In this document: positions 8,247 to 15,564 of the stretch, piece after piece | Layout of the letters: each line of letters begins with the position of its first letter | Numbering within the stretch: the first letter of the stretch is position 1 | Assembly: GCA_017407835.1 (NCBI GenBank) | Contig: JAFQVV010000005.1 | Span: 1 to 56,475, forward strand | Length of the DNA: 56,475 nucleotides | Direction: 5' to 3' | Origin: Clostridia bacterium | GTDB taxonomy: Bacteria; Bacillota; Clostridia; Oscillospirales; CAG-272 | Translations under genes and position numbers: made by a program | Notes under the pieces: generated by a model | What the model was told of the DNA's origin: nothing | Databases searched by the model: none | What the model saw: the letters and a program-made list of their open reading frames with translations, nothing else

Positions 8247-8603
8247 TTATTTTCCCTTTCTTAATATTGGTTTTGAATACTGTAAAATAAGTAATTCTAA
8301 AATTTTCTTTTCGTTTGATGTAAGAAGAGACATATTATTTTCAGCATATGCATATAACTTTTTCAGCACACCGATTTCGGTGTCGTTCATATACATCCGA
8401 TCCAAACAATATCCGTCAACTATATATACCCCTCCGTATCGACCGGGCTGTGTATAAATTGGTTCTGTCAGACTAAGTTCCTCAATATCTCTTTGAATTG
8501 TTCTCTCAGAAACGCCGAATTCCGACGCTAAATTTTTGATGGATTCCCTCCTTCGGCGACATAATATTTTCAACAATTCGCGCCTTCTTTCGGCTGTTGC
8601 CAT
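8247..8603 (-). CDS. Short HTH_11 (DeoR/YafY-like) transcriptional regulator
   Basis: A 118-aa protein. The N-terminal winged helix reads RRRELLKILCRR, IKNLASEFGVSERTIQRDIEEL (residues about 6-45) and a PGRYGGVYIVDGYCL wing. There is no WYL domain, only a helical tail of about 55 aa. A near-perfect SD (GGAGGTGA) precedes ATG 8603. It is the first gene of the biosynthetic operon, directly behind the dyad at 8641-8665, so it is the obvious candidate to bind the GACA-N5-TGTC sites, whether as repressor or activator. Short HTH_11 proteins of this kind are common in Clostridia mobile regions. Confidence 0.85.
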   Translation of the reverse strand: MATAERRRELLKILCRRRRESIKNLASEFGVSERTIQRDIEELSLTEPIYTQPGRYGGVYIVDGYCLDRMYMNDTEIGVLKKLYAYAENNMSLLTSNEKKILELLILQYSKPILRKGK

Positions 8604-8628
8604 GTGCTATCACCTCCCGTCTGATACC

Positions 8629-8665
8629 ATTTTACCGTTCAACCATGACAATTACTGTCTTGGTT
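8629..8665 (-). promoter_or_regulatory. Operator-promoter B of the biosynthetic operon
   Basis: On the minus strand AGACA-GTAAT-TGTCA (8646-8660) is followed by 11 bp and TAAAAT (8629-8634). The dyad is extended by AACCA/TGGTT arms to a 25-bp palindrome (8641-8665) with one mismatched pair. The -35 position reads CAGTAA, not a consensus. The transcript would start about 20 nt before the regulator ATG. Confidence 0.65.
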
Positions 8666-8677
8666 AAAATAAAAAAG

Positions 8678-8703
8678 CGGATCAATGCAAAAACATTGAT
8701 CCG
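8678..8703. terminator. Symmetric hairpin between divergent promoters
   Basis: CGGATCAATG-N6-CATTGATCCG with an A-tract on the left and a T-tract on the right, so it looks like a terminator on both strands. No gene ends here. It lies between operator-promoters B and C and may insulate the two divergent units. Confidence 0.75.
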
Positions 8704-8724
8704 TTTTTTGTTTTTTTATAATTA

Positions 8725-8756
8725 TGACAGAATCTGTCCTGATTCTCATGTATTCT
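8725..8756 (+). promoter_or_regulatory. Operator-promoter C of the BIG2-caspase gene
   Basis: TGACA-GAATC-TGTCC (8725-8739), 11 bp, then TATTCT (8751-8756). This is the same geometry as sites A and B. The -35 position reads CAGAAT. Transcription from here would give a leader of about 90 nt before ATG 8856. Confidence 0.6.
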
Positions 8757-8809
8757 ATTGATGCAGCTGTAAATTTTTTGTTCAAATTCACCAAGTCATG
8801 GTGAAAATA

Positions 8810-8838
8810 TTGACAAAAATCCTTAACTATGATATGAT
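8810..8838 (+). promoter_or_regulatory. Second promoter of the BIG2-caspase gene
   Basis: TTGACA (8810-8815), 17 bp, TATGAT (8833-8838). A start about 7 nt downstream would fall inside the ribosome binding site AAAGGAG (8842-8848), giving an unusually short leader of about 11 nt. Confidence 0.6.
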
Positions 8839-8855
8839 AAAAAAGGAGATCAAGT

Positions 8856-10400
8856 ATGATTTGTGTTAACGCAATTCAGGCATACCCGACAACACTCACG
8901 CTTGCTGTCGGTGACTGGTATTATGATGCCTGTGCAAGTATTTGCCCGTTAAATGCCACATATCCCTGTGTAACATGGCATAGCAGCAATTCAAATGTTG
9001 TAACAGTAAATCCATCAACCGGATTTATTCGGGCCAAGGCCGTAGGAACCGCTAAAGTATATGCAACAGCAACAGACGGAAGCGGGTGCCAAGATTACAT
9101 TTTAGTTACGGTAAAGAATATCATTCCGGTGTGTAAAATCGAGATGAGTATTCGCGCAATTTCTTTAAACCCCAACAAATATTATCCCTTATGCACCACA
9201 CTCTACCCGACCAATGCAACCACAAAAACGCTGGCATGGAGCAGCAGCAATCCAAATGTTGCTGAGGTCAGCCAAGACGGCATTGTGCACACTTTGGCAG
9301 TGGGCAAAACGGTAATTAAGGCAACCGCAACAGACGGAAGCGGAAAATACGCAAGTTGCTCTATCAACGTCACCAATAATATTCTTATATCTTCCATTTC
9401 AATAAATGGTATTTTAAAAATCATGACAGAGGGCACTTCCTCTTTTATTCCAATTACCGTCCGTCCAAATAACGCATGCAATTGCGGCGTTAAATGGCAC
9501 AGCAGCGATTCAACGATTGCGACAGTAAATCCGGACAGTGGTTTGGTTTTGGCGCAGAATGCAGGACTTACGACAATACATGTCACGGCGTTGGATGGCA
9601 GTCTGGCAAGTGCTTCCTGTACACTCATCGTCCTGCCCGCCAATAAAACACTATCGGTAGGCGATACAGCATATCTTGTAACAGGGACTCTGCCCAATTC
9701 GAACACGGTCAGATGGAGCAGCAGTGATCCGTGCGTTGCAACAGTTTCTCCTACCACCGGAAAAATCACTGCACAATCGGAAGGTACCGCCACCATTACA
9801 GCAACTGCAGGCAATGAATCGGCAGAATGTTTTTTGCATGTTGTAACTTCCGGCTATGTCACGGTAATCAGCTGCGTTGCTGACAAATGGGTGAACTCGT
9901 CGGGTGTCATGGGAACAAACATGACCTCTGCGATGGGCGCTGACAGCCAGCCCGAGGTGCAGGCACCCACAGACGCCTTTGAGTTTATCGATTGTTGGGA
10001 TCAAGCAGGACATTGCGTGATTATTCACACGCACGGAGAATCCAATCGCTTAGTCGGACATACCAACGATGACAATCAACCGAACATTGTTAGTTTGGAA
10101 GATATCCAAAATTTGGATCAAAATTGCAACATTAATTTTGTCATGATTACAGCCTGCTATACTGCGGGCGGCGATGCGGATGACAACATTGCCTGCTGGC
10201 TCAGCATGAAAATCAATCCCAACGGCATTGTAATCGGAAATAAATATGTTGTAAAGGGAGCTGATTCATCTTTTTCTGCAAGCAATCAATTGCCGGGCTG
10301 GGTTGTGTACAGAAACGGTGCCGTCATCTGTGATGAGCTGCCGGTAGAGTTAACACTGGAAACCGCATATGCGCTCTACAAAAGTTTGATGCAAGAATAA
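8856..10400 (+). CDS. BIG2-domain protein with C-terminal caspase-like (clan CD) domain
   Basis: A 514-aa protein. Four BIG2 domains occupy about residues 5-88, 94-174, 178-263 and 264-330; the fourth is shortened. Residues about 331-514 form a separate domain with HCVIIHTHGE (H393-G394 after a hydrophobic strand) and INFVMITACYTAGG (C434 after the next strand), 41 residues apart. That His-Gly/Cys arrangement is typical of caspase, gingipain and clostripain-type clan CD peptidases. The end INPNGIVIGNKYVVKG and WVVYRNGAV fits a small alpha/beta domain. No signal peptide: BIG2 starts at Met and W21-Y22-Y23 match the Rhs protein. A lipoprotein gene follows 30 nt downstream. The peptidase call rests on motif pattern only; a CHAT-like domain is the alternative. 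Confidence 0.75.
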   Translation: MICVNAIQAYPTTLTLAVGDWYYDACASICPLNATYPCVTWHSSNSNVVTVNPSTGFIRAKAVGTAKVYATATDGSGCQDYILVTVKNIIPVCKIEMSIRAISLNPNKYYPLCTTLYPTNATTKTLAWSSSNPNVAEVSQDGIVHTLAVGKTVIKATATDGSGKYASCSINVTNNILISSISINGILKIMTEGTSSFIPITVRPNNACNCGVKWHSSDSTIATVNPDSGLVLAQNAGLTTIHVTALDGSLASASCTLIVLPANKTLSVGDTAYLVTGTLPNSNTVRWSSSDPCVATVSPTTGKITAQSEGTATITATAGNESAECFLHVVTSGYVTVISCVADKWVNSSGVMGTNMTSAMGADSQPEVQAPTDAFEFIDCWDQAGHCVIIHTHGESNRLVGHTNDDNQPNIVSLEDIQNLDQNCNINFVMITACYTAGGDADDNIACWLSMKINPNGIVIGNKYVVKGADSSFSASNQLPGWVVYRNGAVICDELPVELTLETAYALYKSLMQE

Positions 10401-10430
10401 CATAAATTTCTTATCAAGGGGGAATCCGTT

Positions 10431-11234
10431 ATGAAGAATGGTCTTTGGAAAATCACTACAGCTGCCCTGCTCGTCTCTTGCCTTTTGGTTTCGTGCCAAG
10501 GAGAGCATATCGTCGATAAGTCCAATCCCAATCAGACGAATGCCGGCGAAACGGAAATAACGGGGATACCATCGCAAACAACGGGTTCCCCCACTCAAAC
10601 GACTGTGCCTGTCGAGACGACAACCGCGCCCGTCGAGACAACAACCGTGCCCGCTGAGACAACAACTATCACCGAAGCGGAAGTTCGCAATACATATGCA
10701 GATAAACCGTATGCAAGGCTAGATCAGGTATCCGGAATGAGTCATTTCTCAATGGATACCGAAACATTCTTGAAAGAATATGACTGGGAAACCATCTATG
10801 CACAGATTCCGGACACCTATTATGAGAGCTATCCGAAAAGTCATAACGTTCCGGATAGTGCAACGCTTTATCAGAATGGCGAAGTTACCGAAATTGCACT
10901 CGACGATCCCCGCCTCATTAAGTTGCTTAATTTCTACTACAACAGTGTATATTATATGCAGCACGCGTACGTGCAAGGTGCTTTTCGCCCGGACGACTAC
11001 TCTGCCTGTATAGATACACCTTTTCGGATAGAACTGACTTATACCCCAAAACGTACAGGTGAAGAAGATTATTGGGAAAAAATGTTTATCTGCTATAACG
11101 AAAAATTAGCCGGTGTAGATTTTGTTGTATATTCCGATAAACCATATGCCGGAGGGCTATATCCGTTTTATGCCTCAGGCCGATATCCATTGTCAGCTCA
11201 ATGTGTCAATTGGTTGGACCTGTTCGGCTTTTGA
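10431..11234 (+). CDS. Putative lipoprotein with Thr-rich stalk
   Basis: A 267-aa protein. MKNGLWKITTAALLVSCLLVSC is a signal peptide with lipobox LVSC (Cys22). Residues about 30-80 are a Pro/Thr/Glu stalk with repeats of PVETTTAP type. The globular part (about 85-267) has no family I recognise. It begins 30 nt after the BIG2-caspase stop with AAGGGGGA as SD, so both are probably cotranscribed. It could hold the BIG2-caspase protein at the surface or be its substrate, but nothing in the sequence proves this. Confidence 0.8.
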   Translation: MKNGLWKITTAALLVSCLLVSCQGEHIVDKSNPNQTNAGETEITGIPSQTTGSPTQTTVPVETTTAPVETTTVPAETTTITEAEVRNTYADKPYARLDQVSGMSHFSMDTETFLKEYDWETIYAQIPDTYYESYPKSHNVPDSATLYQNGEVTEIALDDPRLIKLLNFYYNSVYYMQHAYVQGAFRPDDYSACIDTPFRIELTYTPKRTGEEDYWEKMFICYNEKLAGVDFVVYSDKPYAGGLYPFYASGRYPLSAQCVNWLDLFGF

Positions 11235-11335
11235 TCCATGCGCGCAATTGCAGGAAACACAACACAGAGGGCGTTTGAAACACCGTCTATTCGTCGGCTG
11301 TAGACATCGTTAAAACTGCAATATATCCATTTAAA

Positions 11336-11373
11336 AACGGGGGTGCAGCGCTCATTTGCGCAACACCCCCGTT
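11336..11373. terminator. Hairpin terminator with nested GCGC stem
   Basis: AACGGGGGTG / CACCCCCGTT enclosing GCGCTCATTTGCGC. The same loop core recurs in the terminator at 32912-32949. It closes the BIG2-caspase/lipoprotein unit. Confidence 0.75.
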
Positions 11374-11436
11374 GAATTTGATTTGGCGGCCAAGTGCCGC
11401 CATCTGAAACTATAACCATTCCTTCTAATTTCTTCA

Positions 11437-11480
11437 AAACCTCCAAAAAAGCGGCTTGTTTGCCGCTTTTTTGGAGGTTT
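11437..11480. terminator. Hairpin terminator downstream of the BcgI-like operon
   Basis: Perfect arms of 19 bp (AAACCTCC, A-tract, GCGGC) around a 6-nt loop, with internal A and T tracts, so it works on either strand. The sequence 11481-11629 between it and the specificity gene contains nothing else I can support. Confidence 0.75.
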
Positions 11481-11629
11481 GACGCTTGAGCACCAGTCCC
11501 CTCGCGCATTTTTCAATGCCGTGCGGTCTGCCCGCTAATACAAGGCTCAAATTCCGCCGCTGGGACACATTAAGACGCCTCGCGGGAAAAGTCCGATAAC
11601 AATTCGAGCCTATCCCGCCAAGTTCGACG

Positions 11630-12625
11630 TTATATTCTGTCTCCGTACGGCAATGATTTGATATAATTATCCATAAACGTCCAGTCGGGCTCATATCCTT
11701 GCGCCGAAAAGCGACAAGATTCATCGATATGGGGACTTCCATCCGCATTGCGAACAATCGGCAGCTTTAATACGGTTTCCCTGATTCTATCCATCAAAAA
11801 AGCCCGTCCGTATGAGTATTTATATTGTTCTTTTCTCAAAATCGACAAGATGAACAGGGCTCTTGCTTCATTTAACCAATCCGCCCGAAGCACCACCATG
11901 TGATCTCCCGCAATAAACGGCCTGTTTTGATAAAAACACGTCGCCGTTGTGTCGCCGATGGTGATTGCATTCGCCGCCTCAAAGGCATCCTTGTCAACAT
12001 TGTGCCCGGAAACGATTAACTCGCACCCATTGTCTTCACCCGTTCTGGTGATGTATCGGATTGCATGCTCAGCATCATTGCACACGACCAAATCATCCTT
12101 GTTGTGGGCTTTGGCTTTGTATATTTCGGACATAAGCGCACCGAGCGAAAAATCTTCCCATTCATCGATGCAAAGTGGCTGCGATGGCGCTGTATTTGCG
12201 GTTTTGATCGGACGCACATCCACCGGAAAGCGATTGATTGAATGCACATCGGGCAGCTCAAGCTCCCCCAGTGTTCTGTCGGCCTGGCGGCCGTAACTGT
12301 ACTTATATGCATTGCTGCGAATATACGTCACATAGCACAGCTTATCCGTATCCGACATGGGCGATTTGGACACAAGCACAGCGATTTGGTGGGCAACATA
12401 GCAGGGTTCGTGCTGCAAATGCGCCATTAAGACAGAACCCTTGAGCGGAACCGTGATGCATTTTGCCGGGTAAATTTTGATGCCCTCTTCGCGCTTTACT
12501 CTTCCGACCACGCCGTTGTTCTTTTCTTGTGAACTGACAAAGTTAATTCCGCCATCATCGGGAGTCATTTCCGAATAGATCAGCGTCCTCGGATAATAGA
12601 TGTGAAAAAGTTCATTGAGCTTCAT
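11630..12625 (-). CDS. BcgI-like restriction-modification specificity subunit
   Basis: A 331-aa protein from ATG 12625 (GGTGA six nt upstream); GTG 12634 is the alternative. It has two target-recognition regions, each followed by a conserved segment: NAYKYSYGR...LGELELPDV (about 107-127 from this start) and EQYKYSYGR...RETVLKLPIV (about 266-291). The paired KYSYGR...LP repeats are what S subunits use to dock on the methylase. At about 330 aa it matches BcgIB (341 aa) rather than a Type I HsdS (about 400 aa). It overlaps the catalytic subunit gene by 14 nt. It sets the bipartite DNA target of the partner protein. Confidence 0.82.
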   Translation of the reverse strand: MKLNELFHIYYPRTLIYSEMTPDDGGINFVSSQEKNNGVVGRVKREEGIKIYPAKCITVPLKGSVLMAHLQHEPCYVAHQIAVLVSKSPMSDTDKLCYVTYIRSNAYKYSYGRQADRTLGELELPDVHSINRFPVDVRPIKTANTAPSQPLCIDEWEDFSLGALMSEIYKAKAHNKDDLVVCNDAEHAIRYITRTGEDNGCELIVSGHNVDKDAFEAANAITIGDTTATCFYQNRPFIAGDHMVVLRADWLNEARALFILSILRKEQYKYSYGRAFLMDRIRETVLKLPIVRNADGSPHIDESCRFSAQGYEPDWTFMDNYIKSLPYGDRI

Positions 12626-14540
12626 AAACTTCACCGCTTTTCACCAAATAGGCCAAATAGTCATTGACGGTTTGCCGGAAATCCGCTTCTGTCAATTTGG
12701 AATAATCGGTTTTCATATATGCCTCGCACAGCCATTCGGCGTTTCCGTCCACGACCGCCGTCGCAGACAAGCCATCAACAACCTTACGGTTCCTGAAAAG
12801 GGACAGCCACTGCTCTTCCATGACGCGCCATCTGGACTCTCCGTTCGCATCAAATTGCTCAACACGTCCGAGGTTCTTCTTTTTCTTAAAGCCGTCGTCT
12901 TTATAGTATCCGAAAAATGTTTCGTTTACCGTTCCGTCTGGCTTTTTATGGGGTTTGCCCAGGGTGAACACCATACAGCACGCGGTAACCGAGGCGCCGG
13001 GATAAAACATCTCATTCGGCAGCGTAAACACCGCTTCGAGTGTATTGTCCTCAAGCATGGAAAATTTTTCGTTTTGGATAAGACTGTTTGCACCGATGGC
13101 CGCAGATACGGGCAGCAAAACGGCAAGTTTTACCGTTTTTCTTTGCGCACCACTGCGCTCTCTTTCATCGTTCATCTCTTTGATGACATCCGAGAGGAAA
13201 TGAATAAACACAAGTCCCTTGGTGGAATCCTCCTTACCATCCCGTGCATTTCCCCAGTCTTTTTTATAGAATTCGGGAATGCCGATCGGCTTGGCGTTAT
13301 AGGGGGGATTCATCAAAATGACGTCCGGATCGATCGACTGAATAAAATGCTTGCAGTTAAAGCAGCTGTCGAACTTGATATTGCTGCTGCCGTTTCCGTG
13401 AATGAGCATATTGGTGATGGCGAGCCCATACGCTTTCTCTTCATTTTCGATGCCGTAAATATGCCTTTCCTTGACCGTCTGCATCAGCGCGTGGGCTTCG
13501 GCTGCCGTTTTCCCTCGGCGGCAGTCGGCAAATTCCTTCACCATCGCCTGAACCAAGAAGGAGCCGCTTCCGCAAGTGGGATCCAACACCACCGTATGCC
13601 GATCGATTTCGGTAAGCCTGCACATGAATTCGGTGATGTGGTCGGGAGTAAAGGCTTGATTTTTGTCGGCCTTTCCGGTATATTTGTTGAAGGCGATGAA
13701 AAACAGGTTCAGGATATCCTGCCCTTCCGAGCTGTCCGCGTCGATATATCGGTATATGTCAATGATGATCGTATCCAGAATCTGCATCCAATGTGCCAAG
13801 GTCAGATTTTTCACCTTTTGATCGTCGAGCACATTTTTCTGGAGCAGCTCAATCTTCTTTGCCTTGTTATCCGATCCCTCCAGCAAATCGTCCAGTGTCT
13901 TTTTGATCGCCGCACGGATTTCATCGGCAGACATCATACACCAAACGGCATTCAGGCGCTTGATTAGCGCATCGTCAATGGTCGGCATACCGCAGCGCTT
14001 GAGCATATCCTTGATATAGAGCAGGGTTGTCCCCACAAACTGACTGCGCAGATCTTCCTTAATATCCATCTTGTGCAGAAGCTCATTGAGATCATAGGTG
14101 TTCTTGAGCACCTTTTCTCTGTCGTTCTGCTTGCTCATATCGAACAATTTTTCATAGTGCTCCATCGAATCGAGAACGGTTTCATCGCGGAGGACAAATT
14201 TCTCCTCAACAAAGGATTTCCACACTTTAATTTTGTCATTGTTGGTATTGGCCAGGATGCATATGACTTTCTTGCCCTTGTGCAATGCACGCTCTGCCGC
14301 CAAATACTCGGCAAGCTGAGCCTCATCTTCCGGCTGAAAGACCTGCTTTGTCTCAACAAGAATGACAACATCCTTCTTCTCAAAGCGAATATCCAGCTTA
14401 AAATGCGAAACAGGGCGGCCGACGGCTTTTTCCAGCGCCGCTTTGGAGCCTGCCTCCTGCACATAGCTGTATTCGCCCCCCTCAATGTTGGAGGTCAAAT
14501 ACGCTTTGCCGATTCGCTCGATCATATCATAACGTGTCAT
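12612..14540 (-). CDS. BcgI-like fused endonuclease/adenine methyltransferase subunit
   Basis: A 642-aa protein from ATG 14540 (AGAGGAG 8 nt upstream; the ATG at 14546 abuts the SD). N-terminal nuclease: HFKLDIRFEKKDVVILVETKQ gives the PD-(D/E)xK pattern D...ExK near residues 40-60. The helical HsdM_N-like part is followed by VVLDPTCGSGSFL (SAM motif I) and DVILMNPPYNA (catalytic NPPY motif IV), so it makes N6-methyladenine. One polypeptide carrying cleavage and methylation plus a separate S subunit of about 330 aa is the Type IIB BcgI layout (BcgIA 637 aa). Such enzymes cut on both sides of their site. Target unknown. Confidence 0.85.
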   Translation of the reverse strand: MTRYDMIERIGKAYLTSNIEGGEYSYVQEAGSKAALEKAVGRPVSHFKLDIRFEKKDVVILVETKQVFQPEDEAQLAEYLAAERALHKGKKVICILANTNNDKIKVWKSFVEEKFVLRDETVLDSMEHYEKLFDMSKQNDREKVLKNTYDLNELLHKMDIKEDLRSQFVGTTLLYIKDMLKRCGMPTIDDALIKRLNAVWCMMSADEIRAAIKKTLDDLLEGSDNKAKKIELLQKNVLDDQKVKNLTLAHWMQILDTIIIDIYRYIDADSSEGQDILNLFFIAFNKYTGKADKNQAFTPDHITEFMCRLTEIDRHTVVLDPTCGSGSFLVQAMVKEFADCRRGKTAAEAHALMQTVKERHIYGIENEEKAYGLAITNMLIHGNGSSNIKFDSCFNCKHFIQSIDPDVILMNPPYNAKPIGIPEFYKKDWGNARDGKEDSTKGLVFIHFLSDVIKEMNDERERSGAQRKTVKLAVLLPVSAAIGANSLIQNEKFSMLEDNTLEAVFTLPNEMFYPGASVTACCMVFTLGKPHKKPDGTVNETFFGYYKDDGFKKKKNLGRVEQFDANGESRWRVMEEQWLSLFRNRKVVDGLSATAVVDGNAEWLCEAYMKTDYSKLTEADFRQTVNDYLAYLVKSGEVYEAQ

Positions 14541-14594
14541 GTTCATTCTCCTCTCCGCCACAGTCTTCCGCATTCACCCGACAATACACCATAA

Positions 14595-14623
14595 ATTATA
14601 ACAAATTTCGGCCGCAAGATCAA
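14595..14623 (-). promoter_or_regulatory. Promoter of the BcgI-like operon
   Basis: Minus strand TTGATC (14618-14623), 17 bp, TATAAT (14595-14600), about 55 bp before ATG 14540. Confidence 0.7.
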
Positions 14624-14667
14624 GTGAAATCACATAAATTCCGCCCAATCATTTCGGCGAAAAAAAG

Positions 14668-14705
14668 CAACGCCCGTTCGGCCGACTGGGGCGGAACGGG
14701 CGTTG
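14668..14705 (-). terminator. Terminator of the ECF sigma gene
   Basis: Minus strand CAACGCCCGTTC / GAACGGGCGTTG with a 14-nt loop and a run of seven T after one C. It lies just beyond the sigma-factor stop and insulates the BcgI-like promoter. Confidence 0.85.
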
Positions 14706-14768
14706 GCTCGGCTGCGGCCCCATATTTCCACTGCCGCACCGAATTTCGGTTTTATCTGTTTCATTCAG

Positions 14769-15287
14769 CTATATGTCATCGACAACTTGCTGTATCAATC
14801 GCTTCACCTTGCGGTAAAGGCGAATGGACGCCATGGTAACCGCGTTCACGGAGGTTCCCATCAAACGCGCAATGTCGGCATGCTTCATTTTCAGGCGAAG
14901 ATATCCCAACAGTTCCTTTTCCCGATCACTGAGTCCGGCGTAGACCTGTTCACAGTACAGGTCGGGATCGGCATCAATCTTATTGATCTGCATCTGCTCA
15001 TGCAGCTCAAACTGTTCGGGCAGGTTTTCGATATAGGTTTCGTCGAGGGCAACCGTCTTGCCCCGGGATCGGACATATTGTGCTTTTGCTTTCAGCACCA
15101 TATAATCGGCGGTTTTATAGAGCCATGCGCAAATATGCTGCTTCTCCAACCGATCCCACTGCATGCACAGCTCACGAAAAACTTCCTGTGTTACATCCTC
15201 GGCTTGCGCATCGTTATAATACAGGGCGTGCAGGCAGCGCCAATATATGGACAAATAGTATGTTTGACAAGCTTCGTTGAGTGTCAT
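14769..15287 (-). CDS. ECF-type RNA polymerase sigma factor
   Basis: A 172-aa protein. Region 2 reads LHALYYNDAQAEDVTQEVFRELC with the DVTQEVF core, followed by CAWLYKTADYMVLKAKA. Region 4 reads GLSDREKELLGYLRLKMKHADIARLMGTSVNAV, an HTH that contacts the -35 element. There is no extra C-terminal domain. No anti-sigma factor overlaps it; the nearest candidate is the membrane protein at 16616, separated by other genes. It directs RNA polymerase to a dedicated promoter set, unknown here. Confidence 0.85.
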   Translation of the reverse strand: MTLNEACQTYYLSIYWRCLHALYYNDAQAEDVTQEVFRELCMQWDRLEKQHICAWLYKTADYMVLKAKAQYVRSRGKTVALDETYIENLPEQFELHEQMQINKIDADPDLYCEQVYAGLSDREKELLGYLRLKMKHADIARLMGTSVNAVTMASIRLYRKVKRLIQQVVDDI

Positions 15288-15521
15288 AATCCACGACCTT
15301 TCCGCATGAGATCGTCTCGGCGACGTCCCAATGCCGGGATGGGGCTGGTGTCTGTCGCCCGCTTGGTATCGCGTATGTTTACGGATATAGTATACCTGAT
15401 GCGGAAAAAATTGAAAAGAAAGTTAAACTTTGAATACACAGTACAGATGTGAGTTCACAATATTTTAACATCCTCAAAACACCTCTGCGTTTTTCCCCTC
15501 TCCCAAACAGCAAAAAAAAAT

Positions 15522-15545
15522 GAGCCGGCACCTTGATGCTGACTC
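15522..15545 (-). terminator. Terminator of the XRE/DUF6514-like pair
   Basis: On the minus strand a 9-bp imperfect stem (GAGTCAGCA / TGCCGGCTC) is followed by A and nine T. Confidence 0.7.
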
Positions 15546-15564
15546 TGATATGCCAGGGCTTACA

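Noticed and set aside
11434..11757. Leftward 107-codon frame after the BcgI-like specificity gene
   Set aside because: It overlaps the real gene's 3' end in another frame and runs through a terminator hairpin, with no SD.
12615..13967. Rightward open frame opposite the BcgI-like methylase gene
   Set aside because: The methylase frame carries the SAM and NPPY motifs; the other is its shadow.
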